Assembly: GCF_007750855.1 (NCBI RefSeq)
Contig: NZ_CP036291.1
Span: 3,100,001 to 3,164,000, forward strand
Direction of reading: 5' to 3'
Length of the DNA stretch: 64,000 nucleotides
From: Pirellulimonas nuda
Lineage (GTDB): Bacteria; Planctomycetota; Planctomycetia; Pirellulales; Lacipirellulaceae
Shown here: positions 19,658 through 27,657 of the stretch, one piece after another
Layout of the letters: the number at the start of each line of letters is the position of its first letter
Position numbering within the stretch: position 1 is the first letter of the stretch
Notes under the pieces: model-generated
What the model was told of the DNA's origin: nothing
The model's database searches: none
What the model saw: the letters and a program-made list of their open reading frames with translations, nothing else
Translations under genes and position numbers: made by a program

Positions 19658-20463
19658 GGCAGCTCGACTCCCTAAACAACCTGCGTTTTTCAAACGGAAG
19701 CGTTTCGAAGGAAGTGCTGCAGGGCGTCGGCAAGCTGCGGCAGCTGGAGTCGCTTACGTTCTATACAACGAGAGTTGATTGCGAGGGATTGGAGCACCTA
19801 GCCGGTCTTCAAGGGCTGGCGAACTTTGGCTTCTGGAAGGGAGACCGGGGCGAGTACGCCGAGAATTATAGTGAAGCCTGTATCGCGGTCTTTGCAGAGC
19901 TGCCGAGTATAAGTTCTCTGAACCTGCACGCACTTCCTTTAAGCGCAGCGGCCATCGACACGTTGCCGGTTAACGACAAGATCAAACGGGTTAGCTTCGG
20001 CGAAGGCGTTCCCTTCCAGCCGATTCTCGAGTACGCACAGAAGATCCCGCATGCGAAGATTAGTGTGGGCACGGAAGGATGGAAGCTATCCGAGGGTGCG
20101 GTCGTTCTGCCGTACCATGTGAAGGACGACGATCTCCGCAATCTTCGCAGTGTACGTGGTCTCCTATCGCTACGGTTTGCAGGGACGACCGACCTGACCG
20201 ATGCAGGGCTCGCGTATTTGGTGGGTACGAAGTTGAAGCAGCTAAGCCTGCTGAACGCTAACCAGGTGACTGACGCCGGAATCGAGCACGTGAGCAAGAT
20301 CCGCACACTCGAGTCCCTAGACTTGAGGGATTGCAGTCAGGTGACCGACGCTTCGATTGAGCACTTGAGGCAGCTACCGAATCTGCGAACGGTGAAATCA
20401 TTCGGAACGCGGATTGACCGCGATGCGTTCAAGGCGGCGCTGCCACAGTGTGAGATCGAGTAG
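19658..20463 (+). pseudogene. Secreted LRR protein gene, fragment 3 of 3
   Basis: The C-terminal part of the split gene, 268 codons, beginning GQLDSLNNLRFSNG just after the IS701 element. It contains leucine-rich repeats in good register: LRQLESLTFYTT, LRNLRSVRGLLSLRFAG, LTDAGLAYLVGTKLKQLSLL, VTDAGIEHVSKIRTLESLDLRD, VTDASIEHLRQLPNL. This is the bacterial cysteine-poor LRR type common in planctomycete exported proteins. The sequence shows little decay, so the interruptions seem recent. Confidence 0.85.
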
Positions 20464-20580
20464 TGATCCCCATCCGTCACGCAGCACGCATGCCCCAGCT
20501 ACCAGAATTTCGTGGGCGGGTTGATCGCATAGGACGAATCGAGCTTGGTCACGGACGAAGCTCGACTGCGTTGCGCTGCT

Positions 20581-20925
20581 TGCGGAGCGGATGCGGCCGC
20601 GGACTTTGACGGAGGTCGTCGGCCAACCGAAGCTTATTGGCTCACTGTGAGTCGCTGCGGTTGCATCACCCCGAGGCGGCCTGGAGGCTCCGGCCAACCT
20701 GCCGAGGTGGACATCACTTCCCTCGGGCCCGGCTCGGGCCAAGGTGGCGGAAATGGACCAGCTTCGGCGGCTGGGAGCCTCGATCTATCTGCGGAGGTCT
20801 TGGCGGAGGGGAGACACCGCTGCGAGTTGGCGGTGCTGCCCAACCGCCGCGGAGGAATTCCCCTCGGTCAGTTGGCCATTCGGCACTCCGACGGAGGAGA
20901 GCTGCACCGCTGCAAGTAAGGCCGA
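20581..20925. repeat. Dispersed intergenic repeat, longest copy
   Basis: About 345 bp with no plausible gene. It contains the family core GTGGACATCACTTCCCTC (20707-20724) and an end block CGGCACTCCGACGGAGGAGA. The left part matches 15387-15465, the core matches 38.4 kb and 49.5 kb, and the right end matches 38575-38605 and, weakly, 6245-6275. It fills the gap between the LRR gene and the next gene. Confidence 0.65.
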
Positions 20926-21144
20926 TTTCTTCAAGCTGGCGGGTGATGCAACCGCCGGCTTTTTGCCTATGGGCGGATTGAGCGAAGTGATTTCGACCGC
21001 AGCACATAGGAAGATTTTCTGATAGGCGCTAGACAGCGAGAAAACACTGTGTAGAATCCTCCGCGTGCGCAAGTACGATTGCCGCCCAAGTCGGGTGGCG
21101 CTTTCCATTTTAGACCCCAGCAATTGGGGAGAAAGGAGGCCGCA

Positions 21145-21567
21145 ATGGCTGACTATGATCTGCGCGAACTCTCTGCGCCTTTTGAAGCCCTTCGTTCCGA
21201 TGTCAAAGCCGCATATCAACGGCTGGATTCGGAATGGGAGACCATCGCGAACCAACTTCGCAAACTCCCAATTCCTTGCACGGTGTCTTACGCTTTCTCA
21301 GAGGACGAGTGTAATCCGTGCAACAAAGACTGCCTTGAGTTCAGGAAGTGGAAGGGGTCTAAGCGACTCTGTATCGCGGAATACTCGGCAGGCAATGGAC
21401 CCCATGGCTGGGAAGAAAACTGCGATGTCACTCCCTACGACGAATGGAGTACAGAGCAACGCTTGCGGATGCTGAGGCATGTTCCCGCGCTCTTCCAAGC
21501 AGCCGTGAAACAAACGCAAGACTTCGTTGACCAAACGAAAAGTTTAGAAAACTCGGAAGAGTCCTGA
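21145..21567 (+). CDS. Hypothetical cysteine-containing protein
   Basis: 140 residues from ATG 21145, chosen because AAAGGAGG lies 5 nt upstream; the longer frame to 21079 adds nothing family-like. Predicted soluble and mainly helical, with a central cysteine cluster (CNPCNKDC) that could bind metal. I do not recognise the family. Base composition here is clearly lower in GC than in neighbouring regions. It is followed by a strong terminator-like hairpin and then another unknown gene on the same strand. Confidence 0.75.
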   Translation: MADYDLRELSAPFEALRSDVKAAYQRLDSEWETIANQLRKLPIPCTVSYAFSEDECNPCNKDCLEFRKWKGSKRLCIAEYSAGNGPHGWEENCDVTPYDEWSTEQRLRMLRHVPALFQAAVKQTQDFVDQTKSLENSEES

Positions 21568-21581
21568 GCACTTTCGTACAT

Positions 21582-21614
21582 CCCCGGCTTTCGAGCCGGG
21601 GATTTCCTTTTCTT
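21582..21614 (+). terminator. Rho-independent terminator
   Basis: Perfect 8-bp stem CCCCGGCT/AGCCGGGG with a TTCG tetraloop (21582-21601), followed by the pyrimidine-rich ATTTCCTTTTCTT. It lies 15 nt after the stop of the 140-residue gene and 33 nt before the next start. Confidence 0.8.
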
Positions 21615-21633
21615 GGTCAACGGAGTCACAGCC

Positions 21634-22626
21634 ATGCAGTTTCACGAGTATTACAGTCTCAAGAATAGAATCCTCCGCAATGCCGATGCGTCAGCAAGGC
21701 AGCATTACAAATCGCGGACACCATCGCAGTTTCGTGGAGAGGTCATAAATTCAATATCCGCGGGTGCTTCAGGTATCGTTCACTACGCATATCAGGCAGA
21801 AGCCGAAGGCGTCTGGGCAGAGAGTGAGCGTCCGTACTACAACGTGTGGCCGATTGCGATCAGTTTGGCGGAGAGCGTGAAGCTATCGCTCACGTTCTCA
21901 TCCTTAAATCTTCCGTTCTCTCGATTCATTGATTGCGTTGGTGGAAGGCAAGAACGGACTGCACTACTGTTCCGCTTTGCACTTGGGCACGAACCGAATG
22001 GACTTTGCTCTGCTTTACTCGATTGGCGACACACCGACAAGATAATTCACAGTCACGCCTTCTCAGGCGATAAGAACGACGCGTTCTTCTGGGAACGCTA
22101 CGAACCACACGAGACTGTCGAAACGTGGCTAACGCGGCTAACGAGTCGGGCAGCCGATAGTCCTCAATCAGCAATTGGCGTTCAGCGACTGACGCTCTTG
22201 GTTCGCATGACCACGTTTGTATCTTTGCTCGCCGATGACGACCTGATTACGCCAATCGTACTGTCCAAGGATCGTAACAAGTACGAATCAACCGACGATC
22301 CCGACGCAAAGAAGTGGTTGGAAGAAAGGGCAGCACGTCGCGCGGGTCGGGGCTTCGACTTAGGGAAACGATTACAGGTCGAATCGGACAAGTCACCCCA
22401 TTGTCGCAATCCGCACTTGTGCTTGTTTTGGACAGGCGAAGGGCGGACAACTCCCGTCGCTTCCTGCCCATCTCTGTTCCTCCTGATCCCCGATCCGGCC
22501 GCCGCCGGATCGCATACTATCAGGTGGTCCAGTTTGTGGGGTCCACTACATGATACGCCCTCATGTGCAGCTTGGGAGCAGCGGATCGGGGCTTCAATCG
22601 CGAGGGGGCTGACACCGTCAAGATGA
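21634..22626 (+). CDS. Hypothetical protein
   Basis: 330 residues from ATG 21634 (MQFHEYYSLKNRIL), preceded by GGAG at a good distance; the longer frame begins at a TTG inside the terminator tail. No signal peptide or membrane helix is obvious. Aromatic and charged residues are frequent (HYAYQAEAEGVWAES, DKIIHSHAFSGDKNDAFFWERYEPHE). The last 70 residues, after HLCLFWTGEG, look less regular. Family unknown. It shares the lower GC content of its upstream neighbour. Confidence 0.7.
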   Translation: MQFHEYYSLKNRILRNADASARQHYKSRTPSQFRGEVINSISAGASGIVHYAYQAEAEGVWAESERPYYNVWPIAISLAESVKLSLTFSSLNLPFSRFIDCVGGRQERTALLFRFALGHEPNGLCSALLDWRHTDKIIHSHAFSGDKNDAFFWERYEPHETVETWLTRLTSRAADSPQSAIGVQRLTLLVRMTTFVSLLADDDLITPIVLSKDRNKYESTDDPDAKKWLEERAARRAGRGFDLGKRLQVESDKSPHCRNPHLCLFWTGEGRTTPVASCPSLFLLIPDPAAAGSHTIRWSSLWGPLHDTPSCAAWEQRIGASIARGLTPSR

Positions 22627-22795
22627 CCTTACAACTGCGGAAGTCCCATACACTTCGTTCAAGACGGCAAATCTAACGCTTCGCTGTCGAAATTCGGAGG
22701 CCAACGGCTAACAGATTCGAGTCCTGTTCGGCTCCCCGAAAGGAACCCTCTTCGTAACAATACTCTCTTTTCCGAATGACGTAAGCCGTTGGAAT

Positions 22796-22941
22796 CATCC
22801 CTTTCAAGCTGTCACCGTGCGAGAATCGTGCTAGCAGATAAATCCCCCGCGTTTTCGGAGGCTTGATTTTGCGGGGTGTTCGGTTCCTCGTCGATCCTAT
22901 TCAGAAAACACCGGGAAAATCACGCTAGCTTGAAAGGGATG
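22796..22941. mobile_element. MITE-like element, copy 2
   Basis: A 146-bp element with perfect 15-bp terminal inverted repeats (CATCCCTTTCAAGCT at the left; AGCTTGAAAGGGATG at the right). It is flanked by identical 11-bp direct repeats GCCGTTGGAAT (22785-22795 and 22942-22952). It has no open frame of interest and matches the element at 15602-15748 throughout. Long 10-12 bp duplications are known for IS4-group transposases, so a parent of that kind is possible; none is seen in this window. It lies in the gap before the sulfatase locus, whose remaining bases show no gene. Confidence 0.85.
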
Positions 22942-23066
22942 GCCGTTGGAATGCAAGATGTTGGCGAGTTCGAGTCCCTTTCGGCGCTTCCGAGAGCTTT
23001 GAACAACCGGATCACAGTCCGAACCAAACGTCCTCAGACGCAAGTGCTACGTGGCACGAAGACCAA

Positions 23067-24647
23067 TCATTTCTCGTCCTCTTCAAGTTGCCTGGTGCCT
23101 GCAAAAGGCCCCCATTGGACGCGTTTCTCGTACTCCTTCGATTCCCTGTAGGCAGCGGGGTCGTATTTCGGATTTCGTTTCGGGATACGAGCACCGACTT
23201 TCTCAAAGTACTTCATCATGTCGTGATAGAGTTGGCGATGTTCTTCCTGGTGAGTCGATGCGATGTTGTGGACTTCGCCCCGGTCCTTAGCCAGGTCGAA
23301 GAGCATGGGGAGGTCCGGTCGCTCGTAGAAGTGCAGCAGCTTGCGCGTGCCGGAGACGACCGCGGAGTGCGGCATGCTCGTACGGTAGTGCGGGTAGTGG
23401 AAGTAGAGGTTCCGCTTGAGGAATGCTTCGGTCGGCTCCTCGCCTTCCATGTAATAGGCTAGGCTGACGCCGTCGATGTTTTTCAGAGCGGTCGGATCGC
23501 CGCCGGCCCAGTCGACGAACGTTGGCAGGAAGTCGTAATTGACGACATTGCCTTCGAAGACAGAGCCCGCCTTGATGCCGGGGCCTCGGACAATCATCGG
23601 AACGCGGATGCCGCCCTGCCAGACCCACCACTTGGCGGCATGGTGCGGCTGTCTGAGTCCCTTCTTCAGCTGAAGTTCTTTGTGTCGGTAACCGTTATCC
23701 GACACCAGCACGACATACGTGTTGTCCCCGATTCCCAGTTCGCTGATGCGGTCAAGCACAGCTCCGATGCGGCCGTCAAGGTCGTCGCCCATGCCCAACC
23801 AGATGGCCGGATCATCCTTGCGCTTCACTGTTTCGGCCGTTTGCCCGATCTTTCGATAGTAAGCCTGCACGAGCGGATGTCGCGTGTACTTTTCGCGTGT
23901 GGCCGGTAGGCACTCACGGCCTTCGTGCATCGCGTAGTGAGAGATCTGCAGATAGAACGGCCGGCCGGCTTTGGCCTGTTCACTCATGAAGCCAAGCGCC
24001 TTTTCCGTGACGCTGAACATCAGCTTGGGGTCGGTCAAATCGTCAGGCAGGCGTTGGTTGGCGCCCTTGGGAAGTGTGTTGCCAGGAGTGTTGCTGGTGT
24101 CGCCATCGTGCAGTACATATCCCTCGTCGCCGGGATCGCCGCGCATATGCCATTTGCCGATGTGGGCGCTGACATAACCGAGCGGCTTCAGGGCTTCGGG
24201 AATCGTCACCGCGTCCGCGTCGATCGTCATATCCGATATGCACGGAATCACCGGGAATGCGGGGTAGCTCTTTTCGTCGAAGTAGTCCTGTCCCCGGTCG
24301 TTCATGAACACGGTGAAGCCGTTTCGCGGCGAGGATTGCCCGGTCTGGACGCAGACTCGCGACGGAGAGCACTGCGGGGAAGCATACGCGTTGGTGAACT
24401 TCATTCCCTCGCGAGCCAGCCGCTCGACATTCGGCATCTGCACGACCGGCATGCGCGAATTCGGCATCGAGTCATCCATCGCAACCGGAGACCCGTTCCA
24501 AGCCCAGTCATCAATAAAAAGAAGAACGATGTTCGGCTTCTCGGCGGCTCCCGCTGGACGAGCGGACGTGGTTAGAAGCATGAAAACCACCGCGCACAAA
24601 GGCAGGAAGACACGAAGTAAGTGTTTGAAGTCAAGATGCGATGTCAT
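23067..24647 (-). CDS. Secreted sulfatase (type I, formylglycine)
   Basis: 526 residues from ATG 24647, with AAAGG just upstream and a signal peptide ending near PAGAA. Sulfatase domain: metal ligands at [10 protein letters not shown] (about 41-50), the formylglycine motif CSPSR with Cys93, the second signature around [11 protein letters not shown], and a C-terminal metal-binding SDNGYRHKE. The active Cys must be converted by a formylglycine-generating enzyme not seen here. It should remove sulfate esters from a polysaccharide outside the cytoplasm. Last gene of the eight-gene locus, 46 bp after the preceding sulfatase. Confidence 0.94.
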   Translation of the reverse strand: MTSHLDFKHLLRVFLPLCAVVFMLLTTSARPAGAAEKPNIVLLFIDDWAWNGSPVAMDDSMPNSRMPVVQMPNVERLAREGMKFTNAYASPQCSPSRVCVQTGQSSPRNGFTVFMNDRGQDYFDEKSYPAFPVIPCISDMTIDADAVTIPEALKPLGYVSAHIGKWHMRGDPGDEGYVLHDGDTSNTPGNTLPKGANQRLPDDLTDPKLMFSVTEKALGFMSEQAKAGRPFYLQISHYAMHEGRECLPATREKYTRHPLVQAYYRKIGQTAETVKRKDDPAIWLGMGDDLDGRIGAVLDRISELGIGDNTYVVLVSDNGYRHKELQLKKGLRQPHHAAKWWVWQGGIRVPMIVRGPGIKAGSVFEGNVVNYDFLPTFVDWAGGDPTALKNIDGVSLAYYMEGEEPTEAFLKRNLYFHYPHYRTSMPHSAVVSGTRKLLHFYERPDLPMLFDLAKDRGEVHNIASTHQEEHRQLYHDMMKYFEKVGARIPKRNPKYDPAAYRESKEYEKRVQWGPFAGTRQLEEDEK

Positions 24648-24693
24648 ATCAGCCTTTCTGGTGGGTTTGCGTGTTCGTGGGAGCCGAATGGGA

Positions 24694-26175
24694 TTACGGG
24701 GATCGCAGCGACTTGGCCTTGGTCCGGTCTCGCTTTGGCTTGCGGGGTGTTGAATTGAGGGCTCCTGCCTGACGGCTAGGGAGCGGTTCGACACCTTCTT
24801 CCTTCGGAGGCAGCAGCCCCGCGAGCTTCGTTTTCATCGCGGCGAATTGGGGATTGTTCGTTTGGTTTGTCCATTCGTGAGGGTCTTTTGTACGGTCGTA
24901 GAGTTCGGTCGTGCCGTCCCAGTAGCGAATGAACCGAGCGGTCTCGGTGCGAACCGACATGTGACCGTCGTAGACCGTGATGGCTGGTTGCGACCGTGGG
25001 GCTGCAGCGTCCTTCAACAATGGCAGCAGAGAGTGGCCGTCGAGATGGTTTGGCTTTTCGATGCCGTTCAAATCCACGAGCGTTGGGTAGATGTCGAGCA
25101 ATGAAACCGGCCTCGTGCAGATTTGCTTGGCCTGAGTCACTCCCGGCACGCGCCACATCATCACGCTGTCGGTGGCTTCTTCCCACAACGTCCCCTTGGA
25201 CCAATGCTGTTTCTCGCCGAGATGAAGACCGTGATCACTGATCAGGATCACGATGGTGTTGTCGCGGTGCGGGCTTTCGTCCAGCGTCTTGAGGACTCGC
25301 CCCATGTGGGCGTCGGAAAACGTGACGCTGGCCAGATAGCCGCGGATCGCTTCCTTGACCAGCCCCTTGTCCTTGACCTTGCCATCCCAGCCGAGGTCGA
25401 CCAGCCGCTGGCCATAATCAGGGACGTCGTTCATGTCGCCGTCCTTGATCGGAGGCAGTTCAATTTCATCCAGCGGATACATGTCGAGGTACTTCTGCGG
25501 GACGTACCACGGATAGTGCGGATGAAAAAGGCCGCACGCGATGAAGAACGGCTTGTCGTGTTCGTGCCGCAACGCTTCGATCGCGGCGTCGGCCAGCCGC
25601 TTGTCGCTCATTTCGTTTTCGTCGAGGTGGGTCGCACCCCAGTCGCGTTCCGTGAGCTTGCCACCGGCGCTTTGAGCAATGCCGTTGAGTGGAGCACGCG
25701 GCGGCGGCGGAGTTCGTTTGTGGCTCATCGATGCGTCGTACTTCACGCCCGTGTCGTATCCGTGCGACACCTTGCCGAACGACCCGATCCAGTACCCCTG
25801 ATCCTGAAACGTCCTGAACAACGAAGGAACGCCCTGCAGTACTTTGCTGTCGCCGACCTGGACTCCGTTACGCGATACGCCCGATTTCCATGGCGCGACA
25901 CCCGAAAGGAACGCCGTCCGAGAAGGCGAGCAAACCGGGCTGGCCGTGTAGGCGTTGTGAAAAAGCACGCCCTCCTTCGCCAGCCGCTGGATATTCGGGG
26001 CGACGACCTTGCCCGAGTAACGCGTGGGATCTTCCAGCAGCCAGGTGTTGAGATCGTCGACGATCAGCAGTAGCACGTTCATCGGAATGTCCGGCTCCGC
26101 CGCTGCGCAGGCCGCTTGTGTGAAAAGCGAAATGATCACGCTAGCGAAGATTGATTGTACGAGTGTGAAACGCAT
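24694..26175 (-). CDS. Secreted sulfatase, iduronate-2-sulfatase-like
   Basis: 493 residues with a signal peptide ([24 protein letters not shown], cleavage after ACA). Metal-binding [10 protein letters not shown], formylglycine motif CSPSR with Cys82, and the iduronate-sulfatase-like lines [26 protein letters not shown] and [21 protein letters not shown]. Similar in plan to the sulfatase at 32.9 kb but diverged. Substrate is likely a 2-O- or similarly sulfated uronic or related sugar (inference from family). Confidence 0.94.
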   Translation of the reverse strand: MRFTLVQSIFASVIISLFTQAACAAAEPDIPMNVLLLIVDDLNTWLLEDPTRYSGKVVAPNIQRLAKEGVLFHNAYTASPVCSPSRTAFLSGVAPWKSGVSRNGVQVGDSKVLQGVPSLFRTFQDQGYWIGSFGKVSHGYDTGVKYDASMSHKRTPPPPRAPLNGIAQSAGGKLTERDWGATHLDENEMSDKRLADAAIEALRHEHDKPFFIACGLFHPHYPWYVPQKYLDMYPLDEIELPPIKDGDMNDVPDYGQRLVDLGWDGKVKDKGLVKEAIRGYLASVTFSDAHMGRVLKTLDESPHRDNTIVILISDHGLHLGEKQHWSKGTLWEEATDSVMMWRVPGVTQAKQICTRPVSLLDIYPTLVDLNGIEKPNHLDGHSLLPLLKDAAAPRSQPAITVYDGHMSVRTETARFIRYWDGTTELYDRTKDPHEWTNQTNNPQFAAMKTKLAGLLPPKEEGVEPLPSRQAGALNSTPRKPKRDRTKAKSLRSP

Positions 26176-26228
26176 CTGCTGTCTATTCCTCCTTCTCCTT
26201 GTTCTTCGGGGATTGGTGCTGCTTCCAC

Positions 26229-27623
26229 TTACGCGATTAGTTTCTCGATGACCTTGCCACCAAACTGACTGAGCTGTTTGAAGCGTCCGGCGTGGTAATA
26301 CGTCAATTTATTGTCATCGAGTCCCAGCAGCTTGAGCAGCGTGACGTGGAAGTCACGGACGTGGTGAACGTCTTCGACGGCTGCCATGCCGGTTTCGTCG
26401 GTGGCTCCGATCGTGTGGCCCGCGTTGCAGCCGCCGCCAGCCAGCCAAATTATCATGGCGTTGGGATTATGGTCGCGTCCGTAGGCCGTCCCACCTCGAA
26501 CTCCGTTGTCGGGCGTGCGTCCGAATTCTCCGCACCATACGATGAGCGTGCTTTCCAAAAGGCCACGGTCTTTCAAGTCGGTGATTAAAGCAGCAATCGG
26601 TTGATCGACTCCGCGAACAAGATTCCCGTGGGCGCGTTCGATGTAGTCGTGACTGTCCCAGGTGCCGTTGTAAAGCTGCACGAATCGCACGCCTTTTTCG
26701 ACCATCTTCCTCGCCAGCAGACATTTGCGTCCGAATGCATCGGTCGCATCGTCTCCGATACCGTACATCGATAGCGTTTTCTGGGTCTCGCCTGACAGAT
26801 CGATCGCATCGGGGACTTCGGTCTGCATCCGAAACGCCAATTCATAGCTCTCCAGTCGGGCTGACAATTCCTGGTGTTCGGGGTGTTCCTGCGCATGACG
26901 CTGGTTCATGCGGGTGAGCAGGTCCAGGTTGCGGCGTTGGCGATCGGGCGCGACATGCTTCGGGGGCTGCAGATCAAGAATTGGCGATCCGCTCGGGCGC
27001 AGGGGCGTGCCTTGATAGAAGGCCGGCAGGTAACCGTTGCTCCAGTTGGCCGCTCCACCTTGGGGATAGGACACTTCCGGCAATACAAGAAAGCCGGGGA
27101 GGTCCTGATTGACCGAACCGAGCCCATAAGTGACCCACGCCCCAATTCCCGGATCACCGCCAAAGCGATTGCCACAGTTCATCTGATACATCGCGGTCGG
27201 GTGGTTCACGCTATCGACTTGACAGCCCCGAAAGAAGCACAGGTCGTCGGCGACCTGTGCAAGGTGTTCCCAAGTGACGGCCATGTCGGCCCCGCTTTGT
27301 CCATGTTTGCGGAACTTGAATGGGCTTTGCACGTAATATCGTTTCCCGCTTTCCATCGCGGACTTCTGTTGGCCCTCTCGGACAAATTCCTTAAGGTGCA
27401 GATCCTTCAATTTCGGCTTGGGATCGAACGTATCGATATGAGATGGGCCACCTTCCATCATCAGGAAGATGCAGTTCTTGGCTTCGGCAGGAAAGTGGCC
27501 GTCGCGCGGCGCGAGCGGCTTTTGTTTCTCCTCCGCTGAAGTGTCCTCAGCCAGTAACGACGACAGCGCAACCGCTCCCAGTGAAGCGCCGAGCCCATAG
27601 AGAAATTCTCGTCGGTGGTTCAT
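26229..27623 (-). CDS. DUF1501 exported protein
   Basis: 464 residues. The N-terminus MNHRREFLYGLGASLGAVAL has an RR motif before a hydrophobic run, as in Tat substrates. Family lines are clear: IFLMMEGGPSHIDTFDPKPKL, GGDPGIGAWVTYGLG, FVQLYNGTWDSHDYIERAHG, GEFGRTPDNG, and the C-terminal DNKLTYYHAGRF. DUF1501 proteins fold like sulfatases/alkaline phosphatases but lack the formylglycine Cys. They occur almost always paired with DUF1549/DUF1553 proteins in planctomycetes; the biochemical role is not established. Here the pair is separated by the sulfatase-esterase gene. Confidence 0.94.
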   Translation of the reverse strand: MNHRREFLYGLGASLGAVALSSLLAEDTSAEEKQKPLAPRDGHFPAEAKNCIFLMMEGGPSHIDTFDPKPKLKDLHLKEFVREGQQKSAMESGKRYYVQSPFKFRKHGQSGADMAVTWEHLAQVADDLCFFRGCQVDSVNHPTAMYQMNCGNRFGGDPGIGAWVTYGLGSVNQDLPGFLVLPEVSYPQGGAANWSNGYLPAFYQGTPLRPSGSPILDLQPPKHVAPDRQRRNLDLLTRMNQRHAQEHPEHQELSARLESYELAFRMQTEVPDAIDLSGETQKTLSMYGIGDDATDAFGRKCLLARKMVEKGVRFVQLYNGTWDSHDYIERAHGNLVRGVDQPIAALITDLKDRGLLESTLIVWCGEFGRTPDNGVRGGTAYGRDHNPNAMIIWLAGGGCNAGHTIGATDETGMAAVEDVHHVRDFHVTLLKLLGLDDNKLTYYHAGRFKQLSQFGGKVIEKLIA

Positions 27624-27657
27624 ATCGTAGTCTCCGCGGCAATGTGCCGTTTCGCGT

